Shown: piece by piece, positions 1 to 8,867 of the stretch
Numbering within the stretch: the stretch's first letter is position 1
Layout: the number at the start of each line of letters is the position of its first letter
From: Falseniella ignava CCUG 37419
Lineage (GTDB): Bacteria; Bacillota; Bacilli; Lactobacillales; Aerococcaceae
Assembly: GCF_000301055.1 (NCBI RefSeq)
Contig: NZ_JH932301.1
Location: forward strand, 114,451 to 178,450
DNA length: 64,000 nt
Reading direction: 5' to 3'
Made by a program: the position numbers and the translations under genes
Notes under the pieces: generated by a model
Databases searched by the model: none
What the model saw: the letters and a program-made list of their open reading frames with translations, nothing else
What the model was told of the DNA's origin: nothing

Positions 1-2
1 AC

Positions 3-34
3 CCTCACATTACAAAATGTGAGGTTTTATTTTT
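3..34 (+). terminator. Rho-independent terminator of a gene upstream of the window
   Basis: CCTCACAT (3-10) pairs perfectly with ATGTGAGG (17-24) and is followed by TTTTATTTTT. The U-tract lies on the + strand, so it would end a transcript entering from the left. It is also the boundary with the minus-strand cation exporter. Confidence 0.8.
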
Positions 35-41
35 AGCGAGG

Positions 42-920
42 TTATCGATGGTATGGTTCAACATGGACATCAACGTCACTGACACTGAATTTGTATTGCA
101 TCAATAATTCAATTTGTTGAGTAATTTGATGAGAATCTTTTACTGACATTTGAGGGTCCACTTCGATTGTCACGTCGAGATAGACTTTGTTGACTGAGAT
201 GCGTCCACGAATTTTCGGGACGTCTTTAACTTCAGGTAATTGTTTGATAAATGCTCGATATTGTTTGACAGCATCAGGGTCAAAGCCATCTGTTAAGGTA
301 TGGGTACTTTCTAAGAAAATATCGAATGCAGATTTAATAATTAAAATACCTACGAGCAAGGAAATAAGTGCATCCAACCATAAAATATTAACTTGGGATG
401 CGATAATTCCAATAATTGTTGTCGCTGTAATGAGTAAATCATTGCGCATATCGGTTAAGGTTGCTCTAAGTCCAATACTTTGAGTTTTTTGATTTAAATA
501 ATGAATATAGCGGTATGCAGTATATAAGAGAATTAAAGATAAAGCTGGAATCCATACCGCTTGGATGGGAACATATTGAAAATCTTGTTGGATGAGTTTT
601 TGACAAGATGAAATAATAATTTGTCCACCCAATAAAATCATAATCAGAGAAACCATAAAACTTGAAATAGATTCATATTTATCATGACCAAAGTAATGAT
701 CTTCGTCGATCGGTTGTTGCGAAATTTTTAACCCAATAAAGACTGCGAGTGACGCGATAATATCAGAAAAGTTATTCAATCCATCGGCCATTAAAGCTGT
801 AGAATTAAAGATTACAGCTGCTATGAGTTTACTAACGGCTAAGATTAAGTACACAATAATACCCACGAATGATCCGCGGGTAGCCGTTGTGTGGTTATTT
901 GGGGTATTATTTTGAAACAT
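42..920 (-). CDS. Cation diffusion facilitator (CDF) family divalent metal exporter
   Basis: Membrane antiporter of the CDF family (FieF/ZitB type), expected to export Zn, Fe, Mn or a similar divalent ion. About 292 residues, normal for the family. It has six hydrophobic segments; the paired acidic motifs ALMADGLNNFSD in segment 2 and a second D-x(3)-S/D site (LDALISLLVG) in segment 5 match the metal site; a soluble C-terminal dimerisation domain ends in DVDVHVEPYHR. The ATG at 920 is preferred because GGGAG lies 8 nt upstream, whereas the in-frame GTG at 929 overlaps that ribosome site. It lies 12 nt downstream of the C39-like gene and is probably co-transcribed with it. The metal cannot be read from sequence. 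Confidence 0.9.
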   Translation of the reverse strand: MFQNNTPNNHTTATRGSFVGIIVYLILAVSKLIAAVIFNSTALMADGLNNFSDIIASLAVFIGLKISQQPIDEDHYFGHDKYESISSFMVSLIMILLGGQIIISSCQKLIQQDFQYVPIQAVWIPALSLILLYTAYRYIHYLNQKTQSIGLRATLTDMRNDLLITATTIIGIIASQVNILWLDALISLLVGILIIKSAFDIFLESTHTLTDGFDPDAVKQYRAFIKQLPEVKDVPKIRGRISVNKVYLDVTIEVDPQMSVKDSHQITQQIELLMQYKFSVSDVDVHVEPYHR

Positions 921-932
921 GTTATTCACTCC

Positions 933-1868
933 CTATTTGCTTATCGACCAGTAATTGAGTGCATCTTGAATGATAGCTTGCTCATCATGTGGTTGAATAC
1001 TATGCATTACTTCAAGATTGTCGTTGGAGTCATTGAAGAAGACTTGATGATTTTTGTAGCCTCGAATAATGATAAAGTGGCCAATATCGGTATAAGCTCC
1101 TGGACCGAGTGATGCGATGACAACTTCCCCTTCATCTAAAGCTGTCATTGCAGAATAAAAATCATTCCCGTAATTGTATAACTGAAAATCAAAATCTTCA
1201 GCAAAACTATGCAAAATATTCCATGAAGTACCTTGGTTATGCAAATAGAATCGATTTTGACTCCAATCAATAATTTCTTGTGGGTTGACATCTTTTTGAT
1301 CAAAATATGCCTTCACCATGGCTAAGATAGTAATGGCACAGCCGTTTTCTCCTAATTCGCCAGTCCCATCCGTCCCATACTTAATATGACGAAATTCAGG
1401 AGATTTTTGAATATAAAGTGGAACATTGTGTTGTGTATCTGAAGCATAAGGTCCATACTTTGCTGGATATTTTGGTAGCGCAATATGCCCCATATATTCC
1501 ATATCTAGATGATTCGCTCGGATTGCTTCAACAATTTCAGGTTGATGCTCTAACAATTGATCGCCAAAATGTGTTTGAATATAGGACTCAATCGGCTGAA
1601 AAGTCCCGGCTTGATCCGCACGATATTGACTGAATAATTGTTCTAGGGTTTCAAGTTCAGAAGATATTTCTTCTACTGTAGAAATATCTTCAGCGAGAGA
1701 TTCTTCAATTTCTGGCTTTGATTGATTTTCTCCTTCTTCTTCAACCGTTTCATTTTGAGGGATAGTAGTTGCATCAGATGCCATCATCTGATTTACTAAC
1801 AACCATGTTAGCAAAAATGTAAAAATAATTGAAATAATGGCTATAACGTGATGTTTTCGAGTTAACAT
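933..1868 (-). CDS. Membrane-anchored or secreted C39-like peptidase family protein
   Basis: 311 residues. Residues about 8-29 form one hydrophobic segment (signal or anchor), followed by an acidic low-complexity linker (about 32-75). The C-terminal half is a papain-like C39_2 domain: Cys177 in ENGCAITIL, a histidine in GHFIIIRGY and an aspartate in the FNDSND motif form the expected Cys-His-Asp triad. Proteins of this kind are often cell-surface hydrolases in Lactobacillales; a bacteriocin-processing role is unlikely because no ABC transporter domain is attached. ATG at 1868 has AAGGGGG five bases upstream. First gene of a two-gene unit with the CDF exporter. Substrate unknown. Confidence 0.8.
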   Translation of the reverse strand: MLTRKHHVIAIISIIFTFLLTWLLVNQMMASDATTIPQNETVEEEGENQSKPEIEESLAEDISTVEEISSELETLEQLFSQYRADQAGTFQPIESYIQTHFGDQLLEHQPEIVEAIRANHLDMEYMGHIALPKYPAKYGPYASDTQHNVPLYIQKSPEFRHIKYGTDGTGELGENGCAITILAMVKAYFDQKDVNPQEIIDWSQNRFYLHNQGTSWNILHSFAEDFDFQLYNYGNDFYSAMTALDEGEVVIASLGPGAYTDIGHFIIIRGYKNHQVFFNDSNDNLEVMHSIQPHDEQAIIQDALNYWSISK

Positions 1869-1897
1869 GGCGGCCCCCTTTCATTAAATCTCTTTTC

Positions 1898-1926
1898 AAT
1901 ATACTAAAACCATGAAATGATGTCCA
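1898..1926 (-). promoter_or_regulatory. Promoter for the C39-like/CDF unit
   Basis: On the minus strand, TGGACA (1926-1921) and TATATT (1903-1898) are separated by exactly 17 bases and lie about 30 bases upstream of the start codon. Confidence 0.65.
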
Positions 1927-2021
1927 CTTCTGTTGCTTTACAATTGGATAAATTAATACAAACATTATATTTCAAAAAGTGTGACAATACTGTGAAGTCA
2001 GAAGGAAAATCGGTAAAACTG

Positions 2022-2030
2022 TGGTACAAT
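2022..2030 (+). promoter_or_regulatory. Extended -10 promoter for dut-radA
   Basis: TGGTACAAT is an extended -10 element. No good -35 hexamer is visible 16-18 bases upstream. It lies about 80 bases before the dut start codon. Confidence 0.5.
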
Positions 2031-2108
2031 ATTATTGCATTATCATAGGTATAAAACAATAAAAAATATTAATTATAATATAAAGATGTTTAAATTAGGA
2101 GGTACTGA

Positions 2109-2621
2109 ATGACAAAAAGAACACGTGGCTTTGAAGTAATTTCCAAGTATCAAGATGCAAATATTAATCTTCCTGTAAGATCTACTTATCATTCGGCAGG
2201 TTATGATATTGAAGCGGCAGAGACCATTACGATTCCGAGTTTGTTTAGACAATTTAAAGAGGGAAAATCTGATCGCGATGCATCAAGTTACTTCCCTTCT
2301 ACCCTGGTTCCAACCGGCCTAAAAGCCTATATGTTAGAAGATGAATATCTTCAAATTATCAATCGTTCGTCAAATCCTTTGAAGCGCAATCTCGTCCTAC
2401 CGAATAGTGTTGGAATTATTGATCAAGATTATTACAATAATCCAGATAATGAAGGTCATATTTACGTTCAACTGATTAATTACAGTATGGAAGATATTGT
2501 AATTCAAAAAGGCGAACGGATCGCACAAGGTATTTTTACAAAGTACTATGTTACCGATACGGACCATGAAGCTTCTAACAAGCAGCAGCGAACAGGTGGC
2601 TTCGGTTCTACTGGAGAATAA
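2109..2621 (+). CDS. dut: dUTP diphosphatase
   Basis: Hydrolyses dUTP to dUMP and pyrophosphate, keeping uracil out of DNA and supplying dTMP synthesis. 170 residues, within range for the trimeric family. The five trimeric-dUTPase motifs are recognisable: HSAGYDIEA (1), NRSSNPLKRN (2), PNSVGIIDQDY with the catalytic Asp (3), GERIAQGIF (4), and the glycine-rich RTGGFGSTG tail (5). A short insertion between motifs 1 and 2 is typical of the Firmicute form. AGGAGG lies 6 bases before the ATG. It sits 19 bp upstream of radA, an order common in Lactobacillales. Confidence 0.95.
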   Translation: MTKRTRGFEVISKYQDANINLPVRSTYHSAGYDIEAAETITIPSLFRQFKEGKSDRDASSYFPSTLVPTGLKAYMLEDEYLQIINRSSNPLKRNLVLPNSVGIIDQDYYNNPDNEGHIYVQLINYSMEDIVIQKGERIAQGIFTKYYVTDTDHEASNKQQRTGGFGSTGE

Positions 2622-2640
2622 TCAATCATAGGAGGTCTGT

Positions 2641-4038
2641 ATGGCCAAGAAGAAAGTAATCTATGAATGTTTAGCATGTGGTTATGAATCACCAAGGTGG
2701 TTAGGAAAATGCCCTAATTGTGGTGCTTGGAACCAGATGGAAGAGCAAATCGATATGGGTTCAGCAAAGAAATCACCGATGCATGTGCAGCTTGATGATG
2801 CAACGTCCCAAGGAGCGATGACTTTAGATCGGATTGAGTATCGCAAAGAAAGTCGCATGCTCAGTGAATTTGAAGAATTTAACCGAGTGTTAGGTGGCGG
2901 GATTGTTGCGGGATCGCTCGTCTTAATTGGTGGTGACCCGGGAATCGGTAAATCCACCCTACTTCTGCAGATTTCAATCCAGTTAGCACAAGACAAGCGT
3001 GTCTTGTATGTGTCTGGGGAAGAAAGTTTATCCCAAATTAAGATGCGTGCAGACCGAATTGCTCTCTCAAGTGATCAATTTTACGTGCTGGCTGAGACAG
3101 ATTTATCGCTAATTGCGGCAAACATTCAACAATTGGCACCGGATGTCGTCATTATCGATTCGATTCAAACGATGATGATTCCAGATTATCAAGGTAGCGC
3201 AGGCTCAGTAGGTCAAATTCGCCAAGCAACTTCGATTTTAATGACCATTGCTAAGACGAATCAGATTGCGACATTTATTGTCGGGCATGTTACTAAAGAA
3301 GGAAATATTGCGGGACCGCGTATGTTAGAGCATATGGTAGATACCGTCTTATATTTTGAAGGAGAGCAGCACAACCGTTTCCGGTTACTTCGTGCCGTAA
3401 AAAATCGTTTTGGACCGACCAATGAATTGGGTGTCTTTGAAATGGAAGAAGCGGGTCTGAAGGAAGTGGTGAATCCATCTCAAATATTTCTAGAAGAACG
3501 CGTGATTGGCGCAACAGGATCTGCGATCGTCCCTTCTCTAGAAGGAACACGGACCATTTTAGCTGAGATTCAAGTGCTATTAACCCCAACGGTCTATGGT
3601 AATGCCAGACGTACTGCAACTGGGATTGATACTGGTCGTATTTCATTATTACTCGCTGTGATGGAGAAACATTGTAATTTATTACTCCAAAATCAAGATG
3701 CATTCTTTAAAGTTACTGGAGGAGTACGATTAAATGAACCTGCCATTGACTTAGCTATTGCAATGGGGATTGCTTCAAGTTTTTGGAACATTCCTCTGGA
3801 GGTTAGTGATGTTTTTATCGGTGAGATTGGCTTGACGGGTGAGATTCGTCGGGTTAACCAAATTACGTCACGTATTAAGGAAGCGGCGAAGCTTGGTTTT
3901 AAGCGGGTATTCTTGCCCTTTACGAACACGCAAGACTTAAAGATCGATGAAAAAATTGAAATAATTCCTGTTAAGACCATTCAAGAAGCGGTTGAAAAAG
4001 TCTTTCCAAGTCGAGATCGCCCTTCTAAGCGATCGTAG
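2641..4038 (+). CDS. radA: DNA repair protein RadA
   Basis: Branch-migration ATPase acting with RecA in recombinational repair. 465 residues, full length. An N-terminal C4 zinc finger (CLACGY...CPNCGAW, about residues 10-28), Walker A GGDPGIGKSTLL near residue 97, the RadA-specific KNRFG motif near residue 255, and a C-terminal Lon-protease-like domain (from about 340) are all present. AGGAGG precedes the ATG. It is likely co-transcribed with dut upstream and the PIN/TRAM membrane protein downstream. Confidence 0.97.
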   Translation: MAKKKVIYECLACGYESPRWLGKCPNCGAWNQMEEQIDMGSAKKSPMHVQLDDATSQGAMTLDRIEYRKESRMLSEFEEFNRVLGGGIVAGSLVLIGGDPGIGKSTLLLQISIQLAQDKRVLYVSGEESLSQIKMRADRIALSSDQFYVLAETDLSLIAANIQQLAPDVVIIDSIQTMMIPDYQGSAGSVGQIRQATSILMTIAKTNQIATFIVGHVTKEGNIAGPRMLEHMVDTVLYFEGEQHNRFRLLRAVKNRFGPTNELGVFEMEEAGLKEVVNPSQIFLEERVIGATGSAIVPSLEGTRTILAEIQVLLTPTVYGNARRTATGIDTGRISLLLAVMEKHCNLLLQNQDAFFKVTGGVRLNEPAIDLAIAMGIASSFWNIPLEVSDVFIGEIGLTGEIRRVNQITSRIKEAAKLGFKRVFLPFTNTQDLKIDEKIEIIPVKTIQEAVEKVFPSRDRPSKRS

Positions 4039-4071
4039 TTAATTATTATAATTTATATAGGAGGTGTTTGA

Positions 4072-5172
4072 ATGTTTAAACGCGTGATTGTTTTTATTTC
4101 AGCAATCATTGGATTAAGTTTCGGGGTTACATTTGGTCCGGCTATCTGGGCGCAACTAAACTTGAAGTTATCGACATTATCGAATCCTTATCTTAATGCT
4201 TTTATTTTTGGATTATTATTTATTATTGTTGGAACGATCGTCGCGCCATTTATCGAGCGAGTTATTCGTCGGCTGATTGATTCACTCAATCGATTGAGTA
4301 TTCCAATGTTGTTACTAGGATTATTTGGCATGGGTATTGGACTGATATTAGGTTATTTGTTAGGCATGCCTTTTGTGAACTTAGAGATACCTTTTATTTC
4401 TTCCACGTTACCGTTTGTTTTATCATTTATTTTTGCGCTGGTAGGTTACCATACGGCAATGAGTCGACGTGAAGAGTTTATTAATTTCTTCCGTCAAAAT
4501 GCTTTTCGCACCGCAATCAATGATGAACGCCCTACTGCAACACTACCATCAAATCATCATGCTAATGAAGTTTATCATTCTTATAAAATATTAGATACAA
4601 GTGCCATTATTGATGGTAGAATTGTAGATGTCATTGAAACAGGATTTATGGAAGGAATTATTTTAATTCCGAATTTCGTTTTGCAGGAGTTGCAACATAT
4701 TGCGGATGCTTCGGATTCCTTGAAACGTTCGAAAGGTCGGCGAGGATTAGATATTCTCAATGAACTACAGAAAAATAATTACTTACCTGTTGAGTTTTAT
4801 GATAAAGATTTCGAAGATATCGATGAGGTTGATGCGAAGCTGATTCGCTTAGCAAAATTGGTCGATGGAGCGTTAGTAACGAACGATTATAATTTAAATA
4901 AAGTTGCAGAGTTCCAGTCGATTCCAATTTTCAATATTAATGAATTAGCGAATGCGATGAAGCCGGTATTAATTCCAGGCGAACAGTTAGAAGTCTTAGT
5001 GATCAAAGCAGGAACGGAGCGTAAGCAAGGTGTAGCTTACTTGAATGACGGAACCATGATTGTTGTTGAAGATGGTCAATATTACTTGAATCAACGTATT
5101 CAAGTTGTAGTGACCAGCACCATCCAGACGAATGCTGGGCGAATGATTTTTGCCAAGCCCGTCGAAGAATAA
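4072..5172 (+). CDS. PIN/TRAM domain membrane protein (YacL-like)
   Basis: 366 residues. Four hydrophobic segments occupy about residues 5-130. A PIN-domain nuclease fold follows (LDTSAIIDGRIVD, about 173-290, with acidic residues at DTS, ELQHIAD and NDYN), and a TRAM domain is at the C-terminus (about 295-360). This is the Bacillus YacL architecture; PIN domains are metal-dependent RNases and TRAM binds RNA, but the cellular substrate is not established. AGGAGG lies upstream of the ATG. Its place between radA and gltX is the standard Firmicute order and supports the assignment. Confidence 0.9.
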   Translation: MFKRVIVFISAIIGLSFGVTFGPAIWAQLNLKLSTLSNPYLNAFIFGLLFIIVGTIVAPFIERVIRRLIDSLNRLSIPMLLLGLFGMGIGLILGYLLGMPFVNLEIPFISSTLPFVLSFIFALVGYHTAMSRREEFINFFRQNAFRTAINDERPTATLPSNHHANEVYHSYKILDTSAIIDGRIVDVIETGFMEGIILIPNFVLQELQHIADASDSLKRSKGRRGLDILNELQKNNYLPVEFYDKDFEDIDEVDAKLIRLAKLVDGALVTNDYNLNKVAEFQSIPIFNINELANAMKPVLIPGEQLEVLVIKAGTERKQGVAYLNDGTMIVVEDGQYYLNQRIQVVVTSTIQTNAGRMIFAKPVEE

Positions 5173-5204
5173 GTAGAGTATTATGAATAAAGGAGTAGAG
5201 AATC

Positions 5205-6695
5205 GTGTCAGAAAAATTTAGAGTTAGATATGCGCCAAGTCCAACCGGTGAATTACATATTGGGAATGCTCGAACCGCCCTGTTCAATTATTTATTCGCC
5301 CGCCATATGGGAGGAGACTTTATCATTCGTATTGAAGATACGGATACGAAGCGTAACTTGGCTCATGGTGAGCAAAGTCAAATGGAAAACTTAACTTGGT
5401 TAGGGATTGATTGGGATGAATCTCCAGTTAACCCTGTTGAAAAGTATGCTCCATATCGCCAGTCTGAACGTTTAGATATTTATAACCGTTATATCGATCA
5501 ATTAATTGAAGAAGGCTATGCTTACAAGTGCTACATGAGTGAGGAAGAATTAGAAGCTGAACGCGAAGCCCAACGCGCTCGCGGCGAGATGCCGCACTAT
5601 ACTGGTCAGCATGCGAATTTAACTGAGGAGCAACAAGCAGCCTATGAAGCTGAGGGTCGCATTCCTTCCATTCGAATTCGCGTTCCTGAAGATAAAGTGT
5701 ATAGCTGGAACGATATTGTCAAAGGTCCAGTGACTTTTGAATCTAAAAATATTTCAGGAGACTGGGTGATCCGTAAAAAAGATGGAATGCCAACTTATAA
5801 CTTTGCGGTAGTAATCGATGACCACTTAATGGAAATCACGCATGTTCTACGAGGCGATGACCATATTGCGAATACACCTAAACAATTAATGGTATACGAA
5901 GCATTGGGCTGGAAAGCACCAGAATTTGGTCATATGACATTAATCTTTAACGCAGAAACAAATAAAAAGTTAAGTAAACGTGATGGTGGTATCTTACAAT
6001 TTATCGAACAGTATCGCAATTTAGGTTATTTACCTGAAGCTATCTTTAACTTTATTGCGTTGTTAGGCTGGTCTCCAGTGGGTGAGGAAGAAATCTATTC
6101 ACCAAGTGAATTAATAGAAATTTTCGATGTAGAACGTTTATCAACTTCTCCCGCATCCTTTGACCGTAAGAAATTGGAATGGATTAATAATACTTACATG
6201 AAAGCTGCGGATTTAGATAAGGTAGTAGAATTATCATTACCACACTTACAAGAAGCAGGTCGTGTGAGCGAAAACCCAAGTTCTGAAGAGATGGATTGGG
6301 CTAAAAAATTAGTCTCACTCTACCATAATGAAATGAGCTATGGCGCAGAGATTGTAGAGCTTTCAGAACTCTTCTTCAGAGATCAGTTACATCTTGATCA
6401 AGCATCACTCGATGAGTTGGCGGCTGAGACAGCACCAATTGTCATTCAAGCGATTGAAGACAAACTTAGTGCGCTCACTGAAGATGAATTTGTGGCTGAA
6501 AATATTAAGCCATTGACCAAAGAAATTCAAAAAGAAACTGGAATTAAAGGACGTGCCCTCTTTATGGCAATTCGAATTGCGGTGAGTGGACAAATGCATG
6601 GTCCAGAATTACCGAACTTAATCGAAGTATTAGGTAAAGAAAAAGCACTAGATCACATTAAACAAGTGAAATCAGCCATTGGTATGACTGCTTAG
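5205..6695 (+). CDS. gltX: Glutamate--tRNA ligase
   Basis: Class I aminoacyl-tRNA synthetase charging tRNA-Glu and, in most Gram-positives, tRNA-Gln for later amidation. 496 residues. The HIGH-like signature [17 protein letters not shown] is near residue 12 and KLSKRDGG near residue 255; the C-terminal anticodon-binding domain is complete. The start is GTG (GTGTCAGAA) with AAAGGAG upstream; no ATG offers a better context. Last long gene of the dut-radA-yacL-gltX run. The downstream hairpin at 6806-6842 would end the transcript. Confidence 0.97.
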   Translation: MSEKFRVRYAPSPTGELHIGNARTALFNYLFARHMGGDFIIRIEDTDTKRNLAHGEQSQMENLTWLGIDWDESPVNPVEKYAPYRQSERLDIYNRYIDQLIEEGYAYKCYMSEEELEAEREAQRARGEMPHYTGQHANLTEEQQAAYEAEGRIPSIRIRVPEDKVYSWNDIVKGPVTFESKNISGDWVIRKKDGMPTYNFAVVIDDHLMEITHVLRGDDHIANTPKQLMVYEALGWKAPEFGHMTLIFNAETNKKLSKRDGGILQFIEQYRNLGYLPEAIFNFIALLGWSPVGEEEIYSPSELIEIFDVERLSTSPASFDRKKLEWINNTYMKAADLDKVVELSLPHLQEAGRVSENPSSEEMDWAKKLVSLYHNEMSYGAEIVELSELFFRDQLHLDQASLDELAAETAPIVIQAIEDKLSALTEDEFVAENIKPLTKEIQKETGIKGRALFMAIRIAVSGQMHGPELPNLIEVLGKEKALDHIKQVKSAIGMTA

Positions 6696-6710
6696 ATTGG
6701 TTGTAATCGA

Positions 6711-6803
6711 ATGAAACTAAATCAATTAACACGCAATCAAAAACTATTGCTTTTCGCTGTTGGCCTACTCGTAGGTGTTATTCTAAGATTAATCTTTAAA
6801 TAA
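6711..6803 (+). CDS. Possible 30-residue single-pass membrane peptide
   Basis: A short open frame begins 15 bases after gltX: MKLNQLTRNQKLLLFAVG followed by LLVGVILRLIFK. It has a basic N-terminus, one 16-residue hydrophobic span and a basic C-terminus, the usual look of a small bacterial membrane protein. It ends three bases before the gltX terminator hairpin, so it would be on the gltX transcript. The upstream sequence has no strong Shine-Dalgarno, which lowers confidence; it could be chance. Confidence 0.4.
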   Translation: MKLNQLTRNQKLLLFAVGLLVGVILRLIFK

Positions 6804-6805
6804 AT

Positions 6806-6842
6806 AAATTTCCCTCACTGATCAAAGGTGAGGGAAATTTTT
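6806..6842. terminator. Bidirectional terminator between gltX and the GH20 gene
   Basis: AAATTTCCCTCAC (6806-6818) pairs perfectly with GTGAGGGAAATTT (6828-6840). T-runs occur on both strands, matching its place between convergent genes. Confidence 0.9.
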
Positions 6843-6843
6843 A

Positions 6844-8697
6844 TTACCAACTAATTTTGTTACGAGACATCATCGTATTTTGTCGGACATAGATTGCCGT
6901 TTGAACTCCTTTGGTTGCTTGGTCTGGCAGTGGTTCATAAGATTGCTCATGAAGCTCTTCAATCGAATCAATCTTACCCGCTAAGTAATCATTAATACGA
7001 AGCGCGACGCCTTCTCCACGTGTTTTCAACATTCCAATACGAAATTCAATCACTTCAAGCCCTTGCGGTTTCGCTTCTGTTAACCATAAATCGCGTCTTG
7101 CATCCAGCAACTCGTCGAGAGCGCGGTTTAGGAGTGGAATCGTTTCGTTTGCAATGGTTGAGAGCGTTTGATGGTCTTTTGCTTCATACGCTTCACGCAA
7201 TGTGAGTGGCAAGCGCCAACGTAATTTTAAAGCCCCTACTAATGCTTGATAGTAGTGATTGACTTGTGGGTCCCCTGCTTCTAAAGTTGCAAAGTAATGT
7301 TCAAGCTGTGTTAAGTGCTTCGTATAGTCTGTTAATTGATCGAGTTCTTCTGTGTATTGAATAAATAAAGGCATCAATAAATCTTGAAACAATAAATATT
7401 TTGAAGGATTCGCATTTAGTGAAGCAGGAATACTGAATTCAGGCAGCAAGTCCGCTTGTTCCTGTTTTAACCAATCTGCTAGGGAAAGCTCGGTATAAAG
7501 TCGTAAATGCGCATCGAATTCTTCTTCATTATAATGCGCATGATATTGCAAGTAAGTATATAACACCGCACCGAAACGAATGGCATCTTGTGGTGTTTCA
7601 GATCCTTCATCTCCCCAGCATGTAGCCAACAAATCTTTTACACCATATTTTTTAGCAGCTTCCAGTGCGGGTAAAGTGGTATAGAGTGTCTTACTGTGAT
7701 GTGGAATCACCCCAGTCCAGCGCCATGCTCCCCCAGCAAAAGCTAAATCGTCGGTAATCGCTTGACGTTCTTTGAAACGTTGATCGTATTCGTCATAATC
7801 TGTTCGATAGTAATCCCAGTACATCAGTTGAACCCCAGAAGGGATTTGATAATTTTCGGATTCAACTTTTGAGTATTTAGAGAAGAACATATCATCCCAC
7901 ATAATCGGATTAAATTGATATTTATGACAAATTTGAAGGACATTTTCTAAGTGTGAATGGAGAATTTCAACTTTTGGTTTGAGGCCTTGTTCATCAAGAT
8001 AAGTACCCCGTCCTAGATTATAGGCTTCATCCATCCCAATATGGATCTTATCAGTCTTAAAACATTGACGTAGGGATTGAATCATTTGCTCGATTAAGGT
8101 TAATGTTTCAGGACGGCCGACATTCAAGATATCATCAATATCACCATATTGACTTGTGATATGTTCCCACTCCATAAACTGATTTAAATGAGCGAGCGTT
8201 TGGATACAAGGAACGAGTTCAATGCCTAAATCCGCGGCATAAGCATCTAATTCACGAAGTTCATCATGCGAGTAACGGCCTCGATAAGCTCCAAAGTAAG
8301 GTTGTTCAGGGACATCATAGACATCTTCCATATAGAGCATTAACCATGTATGCCCCATCGTAGCAAATTGGCGGATGAGTGACTTCAAGTAAGAAACTCT
8401 CGGTACACTATTACGTGAGCAGTCTAACATCATCCCGACTTGTCTAAAGTTCTTTTGAACTGTCAGTGACTGGGTATCCGGCTCATTAGCTAACCGTTTC
8501 AATAAATACCAGGTAGTGGGTAAATCGGTAGCACTCAGTTCAATCGTATTATTGATGCGTTGAATGGACGATTGGCTGAGCGTCGGATCAATGGTACACT
8601 TGAGTGTCTCTCCCGTGGGATCCAATGTCACACCAAGTTCTGATTGAAGGCGCTTAACTTTATCATTAAGCGAGGTGTCCAAAACATTTAATTGCAT
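6844..8697 (-). CDS. Glycoside hydrolase family 20 beta-N-acetylhexosaminidase-like protein
   Basis: 617 residues, no signal peptide, so probably cytoplasmic. The GH20 catalytic Asp-Glu pair is in HIGMDEA (Asp223-Glu224); a (beta/alpha)8 barrel with conserved MWDDMFF and GAWRWTG motifs surrounds it, after a small N-terminal domain (about 1-85) and before a helical C-terminal region. The expected activity is hydrolysis of terminal GlcNAc/GalNAc, perhaps from imported glycan or cell-wall oligosaccharides. ATG at 8697 has AAGGAG ten bases upstream. Stands alone, convergent to gltX. Exact substrate is not readable. Confidence 0.85.
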   Translation of the reverse strand: MQLNVLDTSLNDKVKRLQSELGVTLDPTGETLKCTIDPTLSQSSIQRINNTIELSATDLPTTWYLLKRLANEPDTQSLTVQKNFRQVGMMLDCSRNSVPRVSYLKSLIRQFATMGHTWLMLYMEDVYDVPEQPYFGAYRGRYSHDELRELDAYAADLGIELVPCIQTLAHLNQFMEWEHITSQYGDIDDILNVGRPETLTLIEQMIQSLRQCFKTDKIHIGMDEAYNLGRGTYLDEQGLKPKVEILHSHLENVLQICHKYQFNPIMWDDMFFSKYSKVESENYQIPSGVQLMYWDYYRTDYDEYDQRFKERQAITDDLAFAGGAWRWTGVIPHHSKTLYTTLPALEAAKKYGVKDLLATCWGDEGSETPQDAIRFGAVLYTYLQYHAHYNEEEFDAHLRLYTELSLADWLKQEQADLLPEFSIPASLNANPSKYLLFQDLLMPLFIQYTEELDQLTDYTKHLTQLEHYFATLEAGDPQVNHYYQALVGALKLRWRLPLTLREAYEAKDHQTLSTIANETIPLLNRALDELLDARRDLWLTEAKPQGLEVIEFRIGMLKTRGEGVALRINDYLAGKIDSIEELHEQSYEPLPDQATKGVQTAIYVRQNTMMSRNKISW

Positions 8698-8867
8698 GGG
8701 TATCGTACTCCTTTAATATGTCCTGTTATTATTATAGAATCAATGTTAGATAATAATCAATTCAAAAGTTAAATGATTGGATTTTTATCTATGAAAACGA
8801 TTGATTAATCTCTTATGTAAGGTAAAATAAAAAGTAAGAATAGATATAAAAGAATGGAGAGTTCTTT

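Noticed and set aside
3293-3703. 136-residue minus-strand frame
   Set aside because: Antisense to the middle of radA; no ribosome site and no recognisable motif.
8698-8867. Riboswitch or SAM-type leader before the Cys/Met PLP enzyme
   Set aside because: Only about 170 bases are shared by two divergent genes, and no conserved SAM or T-box core was found.
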